A stretch of DNA of 61,659 bases from Planctomycetota bacterium. GTDB taxonomy: Bacteria; Planctomycetota; Planctomycetia; Pirellulales; Pirellulaceae. Positions 27,601-35,716 of the stretch are shown one piece after another. The first letter of the stretch is position 1. The number at the start of each line of letters is the position of its first letter. Location of the stretch: positions 1 to 61,659 of the forward strand of contig JAPLNJ010000960.1 of the NCBI GenBank assembly GCA_026692885.1, written 5' to 3'. The notes beneath the pieces were generated by a model. That model had not been told where the DNA came from and did no database searches. It saw only the letters and a list, made by a program, of their open reading frames with translations. The position numbers and the translations under genes are program-made.

Positions 27601-30600
27601 AAAGCGACGGTCACCGTGGCTGACGGGACGGTGACTTTGGGGGCGACGAACGGCCTGCTTTTTACCACGGGCACGGGAACGAACGATGCGCAGATGGTGT
27701 TCACCGGTACGCTCCAGCAACTCAACGATTCGGTCACTGGGGCCAAGTTCACGCCTACCACGGACTTCAACGGCGATGGGACGATCGTAATTGTTGTCGA
27801 TGATCAGGGGAACACGGGCAAGCCGGGACCGTTGACGGCGACAGCGACGCTGACCATCAGCGTCAGTCCGGTCAACGATGCTCCCAGCGTGACTGCGAGT
27901 GACCCAGTTGCGGTAAACGAGAGCTCCGGGACGCAAACCGTGCCCGGCTGGGCGGTGTTCAGCCCAGGACCGACCAACGAGTCGGACCAGACGCTGGTGC
28001 AATACACCGTAGCTGGCGTGAGCAATACGGCCCTGTTCTCCGTAGCACCTGCCGTGGCCAACAATGGGACCCTGACGTTCACCCCCGCAACGAACGCCTT
28101 CGGCTCGTCGACCTTCACGGTCACGGCCCAGGACAGCGGACCAACCGCCGCCAATGACGTCAACACGTCGTCGCCCAAGACCTTCACAATCACGGTCCGC
28201 CCGGTGAATAATGCGCCGACCGTCAACTTCATGTCAGCGCGGCTGTCGGTAAACGAGAACACGCCGACAGTCTCCTCGTCTCTCCTCTTCAGAGCGACGG
28301 ACTACAACGATATCGTTGTGGCCGACATCGACGCGGACGCCGCCCCGACGAATCCTGGGGTCACCGTCACCCTTTCCGTAAGTCATGGAACGTTGGTTGC
28401 CGTCCCGACAACCGGTGTTACGGTGACGGGCAGCGAAACGAATTTGGTCCTATCTGGACTCGTCGCCAAAGTGAACGAGGCCCTGAACGGCCTGAAGTAC
28501 ACGCCGACCGTGAATTTTGAACAGACCGATGTGATCCAGGTGGTGGTGAACGACAGCGGGAACTTCGGGAGTGGCGGGGCCAAATCCGCCAGCGCCAGCC
28601 TAGCAATTACCATCAACCCGGTTAACGATCCGCCGGCCATCGCCGCCCCAGCGAGCATCACCACCGGCCAAAACCGGGCGTATCCCTTTACCGGCCTCAA
28701 TGCGGTAGCGGTAACGGATCAGGACGCTGGGAGCGGGGCGTTGGTCGTCAAGCTCGCCGCCACGAACGGCGCGATTGCGGTCGGCAGCGGCAGCGGCGTG
28801 AATTTCACCGATAGCAACGGTGCTGATGGAACCCTGACGTTCTCCGGCACGTTGACGCAAATCAAGACCGCGCTAGACGGCCTGACATACACTCCGTCCA
28901 CGGGTTACACGGGGAGTGCGTCGCTGAAGATCGATGTCAACGATCAGGGATTCACCGGCCTCCTGTTGGCTGGCCAAACGGCAGAGAAGACCGTCACCAT
29001 CTCGGTGGCCCCCGTGAATCAGACGCCGACCGCCAAAAACGACAGCATCACGACGTCGGAGGGATCGCCGCCCGTGACATTCAATGTGTTCGAGAACCAC
29101 GGAAACGGCGTCGATGCGGTGGGTGGCGTCGATTTGGCGACGGGCACCCCGTTGCCCGATTCGCCCGGCAATCAGGCGGGAACGGACTCCCAGACGATCC
29201 ACGTCCTCGCGGTCGACACGACTGGCCTGCAGGGTACCCTCACCTACACTGCCGCCACCGGTTCGTTCACGTACACGCCGCCGAGTCAGTACTTCAACAC
29301 GTTGGGCGGACCCGAAAAGTTTACCTATACGGTCGAGGACAATGGCTTTTCGTGGGACGATGCGATCGCTGGATTCAAGGCCGATGCAAAGAGTTCCACG
29401 CCCGCAACGGTCACCATCACCGTCACGGAGGTCAATAATCCGCCGATCGCCAACGATTATCTCTGGATCATCCAGGCCAATCCGACTGGCGGCCAGCCTT
29501 TCACGATCAACGAAAGCGACTTGCTGACTACTCTGGCCAAGGACCAAGCCGGCCCGATGGGCGCCAACGAAGGCTCTCAGACCATTTCCGTCCTGAACTT
29601 AGGCACAGCCTCCTCCGGGACCGTTCGCCGCGCGGATGGCGTGATCACCTACACACTGCCAAGTGACCTCACCGTGTTCAACCATGTGGCGACGTTCACG
29701 TACAAAATCGAAGACAACGGGACGACCAACGGCACTCTCGAACGGAAGACTTCCACCGCCACCGTCACAATTCGGGATGTGATTCCCAAGATCCTGTCGG
29801 GCTTCGTCTATGTGGACATGAACGGCGACGGCGTGAAGGGAAGCGGGGAGCCGGGCATTGGCGGGGTGACGGTGACGTTGACCGGTACGGAGATTGGCGG
29901 CCGCGTCTTGACTGGCGATTCGGCTCGTACGGTCGTTACCGGATTTGACGGCAAGTACGAATTCAAAGATTTGTTGCCGAGCGAAACGGGCACCAATTAC
30001 ACGGTGACCGAAACCCAACCCGGCGCCTTTGCCGACGGCCGGGAGACGGTGGGGGATCAGGGCGGCAGTGTCGCGGCCAACGATCAACTCTCGATTCCCG
30101 TACCGTTGCTGAACTACGCCAACGGTGGCACCCTTGGTAAAGGCAATAACTTCGGTGAGTCGGGCACGACAACGAGTGAATCGGGTCAACCGGCCATGAC
30201 CGATGCATACGTCGCCTTGGTGTTGCAGAGTCTGTTGGCTTCTCCGCAGAATACAGGAAGCAGTTCCTCGACCGGACTCATGTTCGGCACCGACGAGAAC
30301 GGGATCGTGCTGTGGTCCATCAATCTTGGTAAATGGGAGGGCTATCAACCGGGTGTCAAGACAGGGGTTGACGGCCGCTATCAAGTTCCTCTCACCTACA
30401 CCAACGATACCCCTCTTCAGGTCACGGACGTTTATGACGCCACGCAGCTGCCTAAGGTATCCAGCATACTGAACGATCCGGCGAAGCAAACGGTGCGCAC
30501 CAGTGTCACGAGGGTCACCAGAATTTTTGGCTCACCCGAGGTCTTTCATCTACCGTCTCACACCCAGACAGTCGTGGCTGGTGAGGGCGAGGGTGGGGCG

Positions 30601-30708
30601 ACGGTGGGAGATCAGCAGTTGCAGCTGCTAGCCAATTCCGATACCGGTTCGTCGTTTGCCCAAGCGGTCGATGCCATCTTCGCGGATAGCGGCAACCCGT
30701 TGGCCTAA
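24691..30708 (+). CDS. Giant surface protein with LEPR-XLL-like signal, dockerin repeats, cadherin-like repeats and SdrD/CNA-B-type domain
   Basis: I place the start at 24691 (MTHTRLTSLRSSRTSSQRRN), after GAATTAGGAAAA, because the Arg/Ser-rich leader and FERLEDRNLLSG (residues 32-43) form the usual N-terminal region of giant planctomycete surface proteins. Residues 56-76 and 107-127 are two dockerin-like calcium repeats (DVNGDGLLTPTDALGVINAL). From about 480 onward there are roughly ten cadherin/bacterial-Ig-like repeats, each with NDAP-type linkers and FTYTVND-like ends (PNYNGTVTFAYTVND). Near 1,700 an SdrD/CNA-B-type domain begins (GFVYVDMNGDGVKGSGEPGI). The last 300 residues are not recognised. 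The protein has 2,005 residues without interruption. A terminator follows. It likely lies on the cell surface; the dockerin suggests docking to a cohesin partner. Confidence 0.9.
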   Translation: MTHTRLTSLRSSRTSSQRRNAERRTRRSVRLFERLEDRNLLSGDSLAFHNAFWPADVDNSLKVTPQDALYVVNALNNGGSRQLASAAAASGEAGTTSSEAAISGYIDVNGDGLLTPTDALGVINALNGGEGETATTDLVRYNLTVTDTSNVALPTNADGSFAVTKGQTFRLHGSLQDVRNIVMGEGSTGVFAGYINIVAANSSLISLRYGETQQLLLVPTTHTDNTDPAKPVQVPDTITGTFTLTFQTQTTQPINAQASIDPKTGAVLKSRAQLIQDALAALPNIGAGNVEVTKSLTNDNAFNIRFVNDLGERDLPGMLGNFTSLVCKRNNTVTGPVQSGTTVTDNFYTASLSNPGTFASSFVHVSPYINGPSPSADSAVPASGGAPLAEVGSFLSGFSVEIPGGEKEFFTVDIQAQLPGEVDFSGALPSTPTGHETLVFPSSGAAKFTVDPSLIGFVQDAKIPSSLLRLKITAPVVAGTSQFTVAEDSVNNALDVLANSTVNAAANGVVPKVLAGVGALSDANAGTISFSTGATGKATFTPTPNYNGTVTFAYTVNDSATPTAHSDIGTATITVTPVNDAPSFVQGGNKTVDEDVGARTFAGWATSILAGPSNEQANQTVDFLVTNSNGALFSAAPAVSPDGTLTFTPAPNANGTATVTVRLHDNGSTDNQGQNTSAPQTFTITINAINDTPVNTMPTGSFQMVSGQPVIINGISVADPLDAPWLAVPNDEIVNVTLRIDQGTAQDKLTLLSVPTGLSVPGNGTASTLQIQDKIGLINAALAGGLKYEGTLGAHTLTVITDDLGNVGGPGSLTATNTLSIVPPKKPFAVNDQFAVDENSGVHVFNVLTNDISFVSGQADGANLRIMSVDPSGVHNGGTVTTNGSTVTYTRNGLFNGTDTFTYVAADATDPTNGDGASTGTVTVTVDAVNNSPVITLGASKLDTLEDHQANPLPQGFITITDPDVGTGQMKATVTVADGTVTLGATNGLLFTTGTGTNDAQMVFTGTLQQLNDSVTGAKFTPTTDFNGDGTIVIVVDDQGNTGKPGPLTATATLTISVSPVNDAPSVTASDPVAVNESSGTQTVPGWAVFSPGPTNESDQTLVQYTVAGVSNTALFSVAPAVANNGTLTFTPATNAFGSSTFTVTAQDSGPTAANDVNTSSPKTFTITVRPVNNAPTVNFMSARLSVNENTPTVSSSLLFRATDYNDIVVADIDADAAPTNPGVTVTLSVSHGTLVAVPTTGVTVTGSETNLVLSGLVAKVNEALNGLKYTPTVNFEQTDVIQVVVNDSGNFGSGGAKSASASLAITINPVNDPPAIAAPASITTGQNRAYPFTGLNAVAVTDQDAGSGALVVKLAATNGAIAVGSGSGVNFTDSNGADGTLTFSGTLTQIKTALDGLTYTPSTGYTGSASLKIDVNDQGFTGLLLAGQTAEKTVTISVAPVNQTPTAKNDSITTSEGSPPVTFNVFENHGNGVDAVGGVDLATGTPLPDSPGNQAGTDSQTIHVLAVDTTGLQGTLTYTAATGSFTYTPPSQYFNTLGGPEKFTYTVEDNGFSWDDAIAGFKADAKSSTPATVTITVTEVNNPPIANDYLWIIQANPTGGQPFTINESDLLTTLAKDQAGPMGANEGSQTISVLNLGTASSGTVRRADGVITYTLPSDLTVFNHVATFTYKIEDNGTTNGTLERKTSTATVTIRDVIPKILSGFVYVDMNGDGVKGSGEPGIGGVTVTLTGTEIGGRVLTGDSARTVVTGFDGKYEFKDLLPSETGTNYTVTETQPGAFADGRETVGDQGGSVAANDQLSIPVPLLNYANGGTLGKGNNFGESGTTTSESGQPAMTDAYVALVLQSLLASPQNTGSSSSTGLMFGTDENGIVLWSINLGKWEGYQPGVKTGVDGRYQVPLTYTNDTPLQVTDVYDATQLPKVSSILNDPAKQTVRTSVTRVTRIFGSPEVFHLPSHTQTVVAGEGEGGATVGDQQLQLLANSDTGSSFAQAVDAIFADSGNPLA

Positions 30709-30750
30709 CGCCAGCGACCCGCCGAAATACCCGCTGCTAAGATTTGCCCA

Positions 30751-30792
30751 ACGCGTGAGTGAGAGAGTCTCGCTCACGCGTTTTCTTGTTTT
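30751..30792 (+). terminator. Rho-independent terminator of the giant surface-protein gene
   Basis: The stem ACGCGTGAGTGAG pairs with CTCGCTCACGCGT (one G-T pair), starting 43 bases after the stop codon. It is followed directly by TTTTCTTGTTTT. Confidence 0.8.
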
Positions 30793-30817
30793 CGAACTCT
30801 GCCTGGAACCAACTTCC

Positions 30818-30992
30818 GGGCCTTGATCGGAAGGTTGCGCACTGCTGTCGGCGCTGGCAATGATCCGGGTGGCTGATGACTGAGCCTAAGCGAAGCCCCA
30901 GTACCCGGTTTCTGGGGCATCGCTGCACTCTGCCCCAGCCACCCCGACCTCCTGCTGCTAGCGTTTTGCGCAACGTCATGATCAAGGCCCAA
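30818..30992 (+). repeat. Family A palindromic repeat, full-length copy
   Basis: It runs from GGCCTTGATCGGAAGGTTGC through CTGAGCCTAAGCGAAGCCCC to GCTAGCGTTTTGCGCAACG and ATCAAGGCCC. It matches the reverse complement of 32986-33190 over most of its length. The ends GGCCTTGAT and ATCAAGGCC are inverted copies. Confidence 0.85.
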
Positions 30993-31244
30993 CTTCCGCG
31001 ATGCTCCGTTGCGTTGCTCCACGCAACGCTCGGCCGCAGCCGAACAGTGCGGCAGTTGGCGTTAGCCCAATGCCACTTACTTTGCACCCCGACATGGTGA
31101 GCCGCAAGGCGCTAGCCGCGGGCCTTGGGCGAAAAGACGCGGCCAGTCTTCACCGGCGGCTAGCGCCGTTCCGCTCAAAGCAAGCGGCCTTGGGTGTCAG
31201 CCCCCGGGATGACTCGGCGGCATCGCGACCACGCGAACCGATCC

Positions 31245-31295
31245 CTCCGAGACCGGGTTTCGCGTCTCGGAGAAACGCGACCACGTGGACGCGAC
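31245..31295. repeat. 51-bp repeat shared with 8592-8642
   Basis: It begins CTCCGAGACCGGGTTTCGCG and ends CGTGGACGCGAC. Only one base differs from the copy at 8.6 kb. CCGAGAC...GTCTCGG inside it forms a hairpin. Confidence 0.85.
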
Positions 31296-31375
31296 GGGCC
31301 GTGAGCAAGAAACGAGAAACCCCGGCTTCCTGTGGAAACCTGGGTTCTTGGTTGGCTGGCAGTAGGTGCTTCCAC

Positions 31376-32728
31376 TCACAGCTTGAACGTCAGACCAATG
31401 GTGATGCCTTGGACCCAGAAGCTGGTGTCGCGGATGCCTTTCAGCTCGGGGTTGTTGGGCGGCACAAAAAACGGCCCTCCCAGCAGTTGCGATGAATTCA
31501 CCGTGGGCATGCCCTCCCTTGATGTGTCGATTTGATCGCCGGCCAGGGCTACCTTGTCCCAATAAATCAGCGAATAGCCCAGGGAGAAGTCGAAACGCCG
31601 GGTCATGTGATAGATCATTTTCAGGTCGGCCTCGGGCACCACGCAGAACTTGTTGGAGGTGTAGGGGCTGGGGTTGATGTTGGTCGGCTGGGTGAGTAGG
31701 CCGCCTGGCCCCGACGCGCCTAAGGGATTCACGTTGTATCTACCGTCGATCGTGACCACCTGATGCATGTTGCCGAGGCCCAATTTGCCTAACGCCGAGA
31801 AGGTGATCGGACCAGCGTCATACTGACCCAAGAGTCCTAGCTCCCCACCGTTAAAAGTGTTCTTTACAGAGAACGCGTCTTCCAATTCGACGGTGACCGA
31901 GTTTCTGTCCGTGCTGCGACTGTTGATCACCAGGCTGTCGTCGATGCGCGCAAACTGATAGCCGGCGATGAAGTCCAGGCGGCGACCGCGACAGGCGTAC
32001 AGGAGGTAACTGCCGTAAGCTTCGGCGGTCAGCAAGTCGTTGGAGGCCCTGGCCTGGACGTCGCCTTGTACCCCAAAACTAGCGTTAGCGACATTCCACG
32101 CGGACGGGGTGGGATTAAAAGGGTCGCTGTCAAAGTAGGGTCGCGCCAGGAGTTGCGATCCGTCTGACTGGCGACTGTAGCTCGTCGAGTCCCGTGCCGT
32201 GGCGAAGAACTTGCCGCCGACGCCCAGGACCCGATCCTCGTCGAGCCAAGCGCCAAACGACAAGCGTCCGGCTGACTTCAGGTCGCCCCCAATTTCACCA
32301 TTACCAAAGAGGATGTCGGAGCCCGGGAGTATGCCGTTGGTGCCAGGCGGACTGCTGGTCACCAGCGCGGGCAGCGAGCGTCCCTTGCGCCAAGCGTGCA
32401 TGTACTCGAACGTAACCCAGGGATCCCAGATGAGGCTGCGGCCGCAGGCAGCGGAGCCGCAGGCAGCGGAGTCGCAGGCAGCGGAGTTTGTGCAACCACC
32501 CGAGCACGCGGGCGTTCCCTCTACCACCGCATCCGGCTGGTAGCTCGTCGGCAGTCCCGTCGGTTCGTCGCCGATGAAGTTGTGGAACGACTCAGATGCC
32601 GTGTACTCCGCCCTGGCCGCGGGACTTGCGCCCGATGCAGACCTCCGATACTGATCGGCGGACGCCTCCATTCCAGAGTGCACGAGCACAAGGCTTACGA
32701 TAATGAAGGTCGTCCTGAGTGGTTTCAT
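31376..32728 (-). CDS. BBP7-family outer-membrane beta-barrel protein
   Basis: The start at 32728 (MKPLRTTFIIVSLVLVHSG) gives a clean signal peptide; the frame is open upstream but adds only non-family residues. The 450-residue protein has a Cys-rich linker (SAACDSAACGSAACG) and then the BBP7 pattern: SLIWDPWVTFEYMHAWRKG, GGDLKSAGRLSFGAWLDEDR, then alternating beta strands ending FSLGYSLIYWDKVALAGDQI and VQGITIGLTFKL. A C-terminal Phe/Leu-ending strand fits outer-membrane insertion. BBP7 proteins are abundant in planctomycetes, but their role (porin or surface anchor) is unproven. It lies between the giant surface protein and the export cassette. Confidence 0.85.
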   Translation of the reverse strand: MKPLRTTFIIVSLVLVHSGMEASADQYRRSASGASPAARAEYTASESFHNFIGDEPTGLPTSYQPDAVVEGTPACSGGCTNSAACDSAACGSAACGRSLIWDPWVTFEYMHAWRKGRSLPALVTSSPPGTNGILPGSDILFGNGEIGGDLKSAGRLSFGAWLDEDRVLGVGGKFFATARDSTSYSRQSDGSQLLARPYFDSDPFNPTPSAWNVANASFGVQGDVQARASNDLLTAEAYGSYLLYACRGRRLDFIAGYQFARIDDSLVINSRSTDRNSVTVELEDAFSVKNTFNGGELGLLGQYDAGPITFSALGKLGLGNMHQVVTIDGRYNVNPLGASGPGGLLTQPTNINPSPYTSNKFCVVPEADLKMIYHMTRRFDFSLGYSLIYWDKVALAGDQIDTSREGMPTVNSSQLLGGPFFVPPNNPELKGIRDTSFWVQGITIGLTFKL

Positions 32729-33286
32729 GGTGACAACTCGCCTTGAATGAGTTTCTTGGGTCATGCGTACAACTAGATCGACCGGAAAAAGCAGAATTTG
32801 CAGAAAAACCCGCAAGCCCAGAACAGTCTATGTATTTACCCCAGCCATCCAGCCTCGGCCTGTAACACCGGCTGACTCACGATTATGTCGGGTGTAACGC
32901 CTTTGCGGATTGAGTCGAATGTAACACATAATTCGTTTTTGACCTGACGCGGACCATTCAAGGGCTTGGAGGTTTGGTGGTTTATCGGTGCCTAGGGCTT
33001 CGCCTGGGCTCAGTCGTCCTTGGTCAGAACGTTGCACGAAACGCTAGCAGCAGTCGGGCAGGGTGGTGGTGGCAGAGTGCAGCGATGCCCCAGAAACCGG
33101 GTACTGGGGCTTCGCTTAGGCTCAGCCACCAGCCACCCGGGGCATTGCCAGCACTGACAGTAATGTGCAACCTTGCGATCAAGGCCCTGCAGCAAAGTCC
33201 GCGGGTCGGTCCTGTTGCGGTTCGCTGAAATTGCTATCATGCGATCATCAACAAACGCCACGGGAAACATCGCGATAGTGGGCACT
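32729..33286. other. Intergenic stretch upstream of the SecA-like gene
   Basis: A family A repeat fills 32986-33190. The part 32729-32985 should hold the promoter of the BBP7 gene; no box was assigned. No gene is seen. Confidence 0.45.
32986..33190 (-). repeat. Family A palindromic repeat, full-length copy
   Basis: It contains GGGCTTCGCCTGGGCTCAG, GAAACGCTAGCAGCAGTCGG, CCCAGAAACCGGGTACTGGG and the end TTGCGATCAAGGCCC. It reads as the reverse complement of 30818-30992 with a short extra inverted segment at its left end. Confidence 0.85.
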
Positions 33287-35251
33287 ATGAATACAATCCA
33301 GGGAATTCCACGGGGGATCACAGCCCGAATTCTGAAGTGGATGGGCGGGCCGATCAGTCGGCGATTCGCTCGCTGGGGTGAGTTGCTGGATCAAGTCAAC
33401 GCCTTGGAACCTGTGCTGCAAAATGAGACTGACCAGGGTCTCCGCAAGCGAAGTTTGTCCCTTCGGTTTCGAGCGAAGGCCGGAGAGAAGCTGGAACGTT
33501 TGCTTCCCGAAGCCTATGCCCTGGTACGAGAGGCCGCCGTCCGAGCCACCAAAATGAGGCACTTTGACGTGCAGATCATCGGCGGCATCGCCCTGTTCCG
33601 AGGCTGTATCGCCGAAATGGACACGGGGGAAGGCAAGACGCTCACAGCCACGCTGCCGCTGTACCTGCACGCTTTGGTTGGAAAAGGCGCGCATCTGGCC
33701 ACCGTCAACGACTATTTGGCGTCGCGAGACGCGGAGTGGATGACGCCCATCTATGGCCTCTTGGGAATGACGGTCGGTATCATCGAGACCCAGGACTCGC
33801 AGGACAAGCGTCGCAAGGCCTACGCTTGCGACATCACCTACGGGACGTCCAAGGAATTCGGCTTCGATTTCGAGCGGGACCGACTCCTCCTGCGGCGAAT
33901 GGGGCGTCAGCAGACAGATTTTCTCGGCGAGGGCAGCACGGAACGTTGGGACGCGTCCGGCGAGCAACCGGTTCAGCGAGGCGCCCACTTTGCGTTGGTC
34001 GACGAAGCCGACAGCGTATTGATCGACGAGGCACGCACCCCGCTGATCATTGGAACCCTGGGCGACAAAGCGCGGGAGCGCATCATGGCCACCTTCCAGT
34101 GGGCAGCGGAGCACGCCGACAAGTACGAGGAAGACGAACACTACGAGTACGACCACGAGGACAAGAAAGTGGAATTGACCGCCGCCGGCCGCCAGTTCCT
34201 GCGTTCGCTTCCTCAGTCCGAAATTCTGCGTGGCGTTGGTTTGATCGACCTGTACCAGTACACCGAGCGGGCCATCAAAGTGCGGCGCGACTTCATTTTG
34301 GATCGCGAGTACGTGGTCCGCGAGGGGGAGATCGTCATCGTCGACGAGTACACGGGACGCTTGGCGGAAGGGCGCAAGTGGCGTGACGGTATCCACCAAG
34401 CCATTGAGGCCAAAGAACGCATCGAAGTCACAGTGCCGACCGGCCAGGCGGCGCGAATCACGGTCCAAGATCTGTTCCTGCGTTACCGGTATCTGGCAGG
34501 TATGACGGGCACCGGTAAAACGTCAGCGAGGGAGTTTCGCAAGATCTACAAGAAGCGGGTCATCCCCATTCCCACCAACAGGCCGGTGCGGCGCAAACGG
34601 CTGGCTCCGCGGATCTTCGGCACGGCCGCAGCCAAGTGGGCCGCGATTGTCGAGGAAGTCCGAGCCATGCACCTCGCAGGCCGCCCGGTGCTGATCGGTA
34701 CGCGTTCCATCGACAAGTCCGAACATCTCTCCAGCTTGCTCTCCGCCGCCGGCATCGAACATCGGGTGCTGAATGCCCGTGAAATCGCCAAAGAGGCGCA
34801 GATCGTGGCCGCAGCGGGGCAGACGGGCAAGGTGACGGTAGCCACCAACATGGCAGGGCGCGGTACTGATATTAAGCTGGGGCAAGGCGTTGCAGATGTC
34901 GGCGGCTTGCATGTGATCGTAACCGAGATGCACGATGCCGCGCGCATCGATCGCCAGTTGATGGGCCGCTGCGGCCGACAGGGCGATCCGGGAACTTGTC
35001 GCACGTTCGTGTCACTTGAAGATGACATCCTGGGTGTCGGCTTCGGCCCCAAGGCCGCCAAGAAATACGAGGCCGTGGGAACCCGGACACCTGGTTCAGT
35101 CGAGGGGTATGCACGGCTGTTCCGCAAAGCCCAGCGCAAGGTCGAGCGCCGGCACTTCCGAGATCGCACGATCCTGCTGCACCACGAGAAGCAACGTAAG
35201 AAGATGCAGCGCGAGATGGGACAAGACCCGTACCTGGATACGACGGACTAG
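33287..35251 (+). CDS. Accessory SecA-like preprotein-translocase ATPase
   Basis: Counting from the ATG at 33287 the protein has 654 residues, against about 900 in housekeeping SecA. It keeps the motor core: Walker A DTGEGKT (112-118), DEAD-type box VDEAD (238-242), the crosslinking domain with FILDREYVVREGEIVIVDEY, GMTGTGKT (405-412), NMAGRGTDIK (521-530) and GRCGRQGDPG (560-569). The long C-terminal zinc tail and most of the wing domain are missing. An alternative start is 33239. Housekeeping SecA drives export through SecYEG. Short paralogues of this type in planctomycetes lie beside HlyD and M50 genes, as here, so a dedicated export role is likely. No SecY is nearby. Confidence 0.88.
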   Translation: MNTIQGIPRGITARILKWMGGPISRRFARWGELLDQVNALEPVLQNETDQGLRKRSLSLRFRAKAGEKLERLLPEAYALVREAAVRATKMRHFDVQIIGGIALFRGCIAEMDTGEGKTLTATLPLYLHALVGKGAHLATVNDYLASRDAEWMTPIYGLLGMTVGIIETQDSQDKRRKAYACDITYGTSKEFGFDFERDRLLLRRMGRQQTDFLGEGSTERWDASGEQPVQRGAHFALVDEADSVLIDEARTPLIIGTLGDKARERIMATFQWAAEHADKYEEDEHYEYDHEDKKVELTAAGRQFLRSLPQSEILRGVGLIDLYQYTERAIKVRRDFILDREYVVREGEIVIVDEYTGRLAEGRKWRDGIHQAIEAKERIEVTVPTGQAARITVQDLFLRYRYLAGMTGTGKTSAREFRKIYKKRVIPIPTNRPVRRKRLAPRIFGTAAAKWAAIVEEVRAMHLAGRPVLIGTRSIDKSEHLSSLLSAAGIEHRVLNAREIAKEAQIVAAAGQTGKVTVATNMAGRGTDIKLGQGVADVGGLHVIVTEMHDAARIDRQLMGRCGRQGDPGTCRTFVSLEDDILGVGFGPKAAKKYEAVGTRTPGSVEGYARLFRKAQRKVERRHFRDRTILLHHEKQRKKMQREMGQDPYLDTTD

Positions 35252-35716
35252 TCAAACATCATCTAGGAGAGATAGGCTAGCCTGGGTGAATCCACCGACC
35301 TTATGCCTTGGCTCGGCGTAACCGTATCTGCCACGTCGATCACCAGTCAAGCTACTGAACCTTGATTTTCAATGAGCGAATACCCGATAATCACTCGGTA
35401 TCTACTTGTTGAAACGCCCTTCAATTGGTAGTTTGACACATCCCAGAAGACGATCGGTGGGCCTTGACTTTCTGGCATCGACCTGCGACGAGGCGACTCG
35501 ATTCCTACGAATTTCTGCTGCTCTCTCTGCTGACCTGGAACCATCTCAGCCCGGTTCTGCATGCCGGAGCTGCGAGGAATGCGAACGGCAGGTGTGGAAC
35601 TTATTCAGCGTGACGACATCATACATGCGTCTTGAAATCTCAATACATGCGTCTTGAAATCTCAGTGGTTAGGGACGGTTTGTTGAAGTAACATCTCACC
35701 CCGCTCGGTATCGCCA
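35252..35716. other. Intergenic stretch between the SecA-like and GAF/HlyD genes
   Basis: No gene is supported. It contains a perfect tandem duplication at 35621-35664. The AT content rises after 35260, so promoter elements for the downstream genes may lie here. Confidence 0.45.
35621..35664. repeat. Perfect 22-bp tandem duplication
   Basis: The 22-base unit that starts ATACATGCGTCTTGAA occurs twice in direct succession (35621-35642, 35643-35664). It ends 52 bases upstream of the GAF/HlyD start codon. Confidence 0.9.

Larger units (their letters stand above)
30709..31375. other. Repeat-rich intergenic stretch
   Basis: After the terminator come a full family A repeat (30818-30992), GC-rich hairpin pieces around 31095-31170 (GGCGCTAGCCGCGG ... 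CGGCGGCTAGCGCCG) and the 51-bp repeat 31245-31295. No gene is seen. Confidence 0.55.

Noticed and set aside
26677..28002. Open frame of 441 codons opposite the giant surface gene
   Set aside because: It is a shadow: the plus strand holds continuous cadherin-like repeats with recurring motifs.
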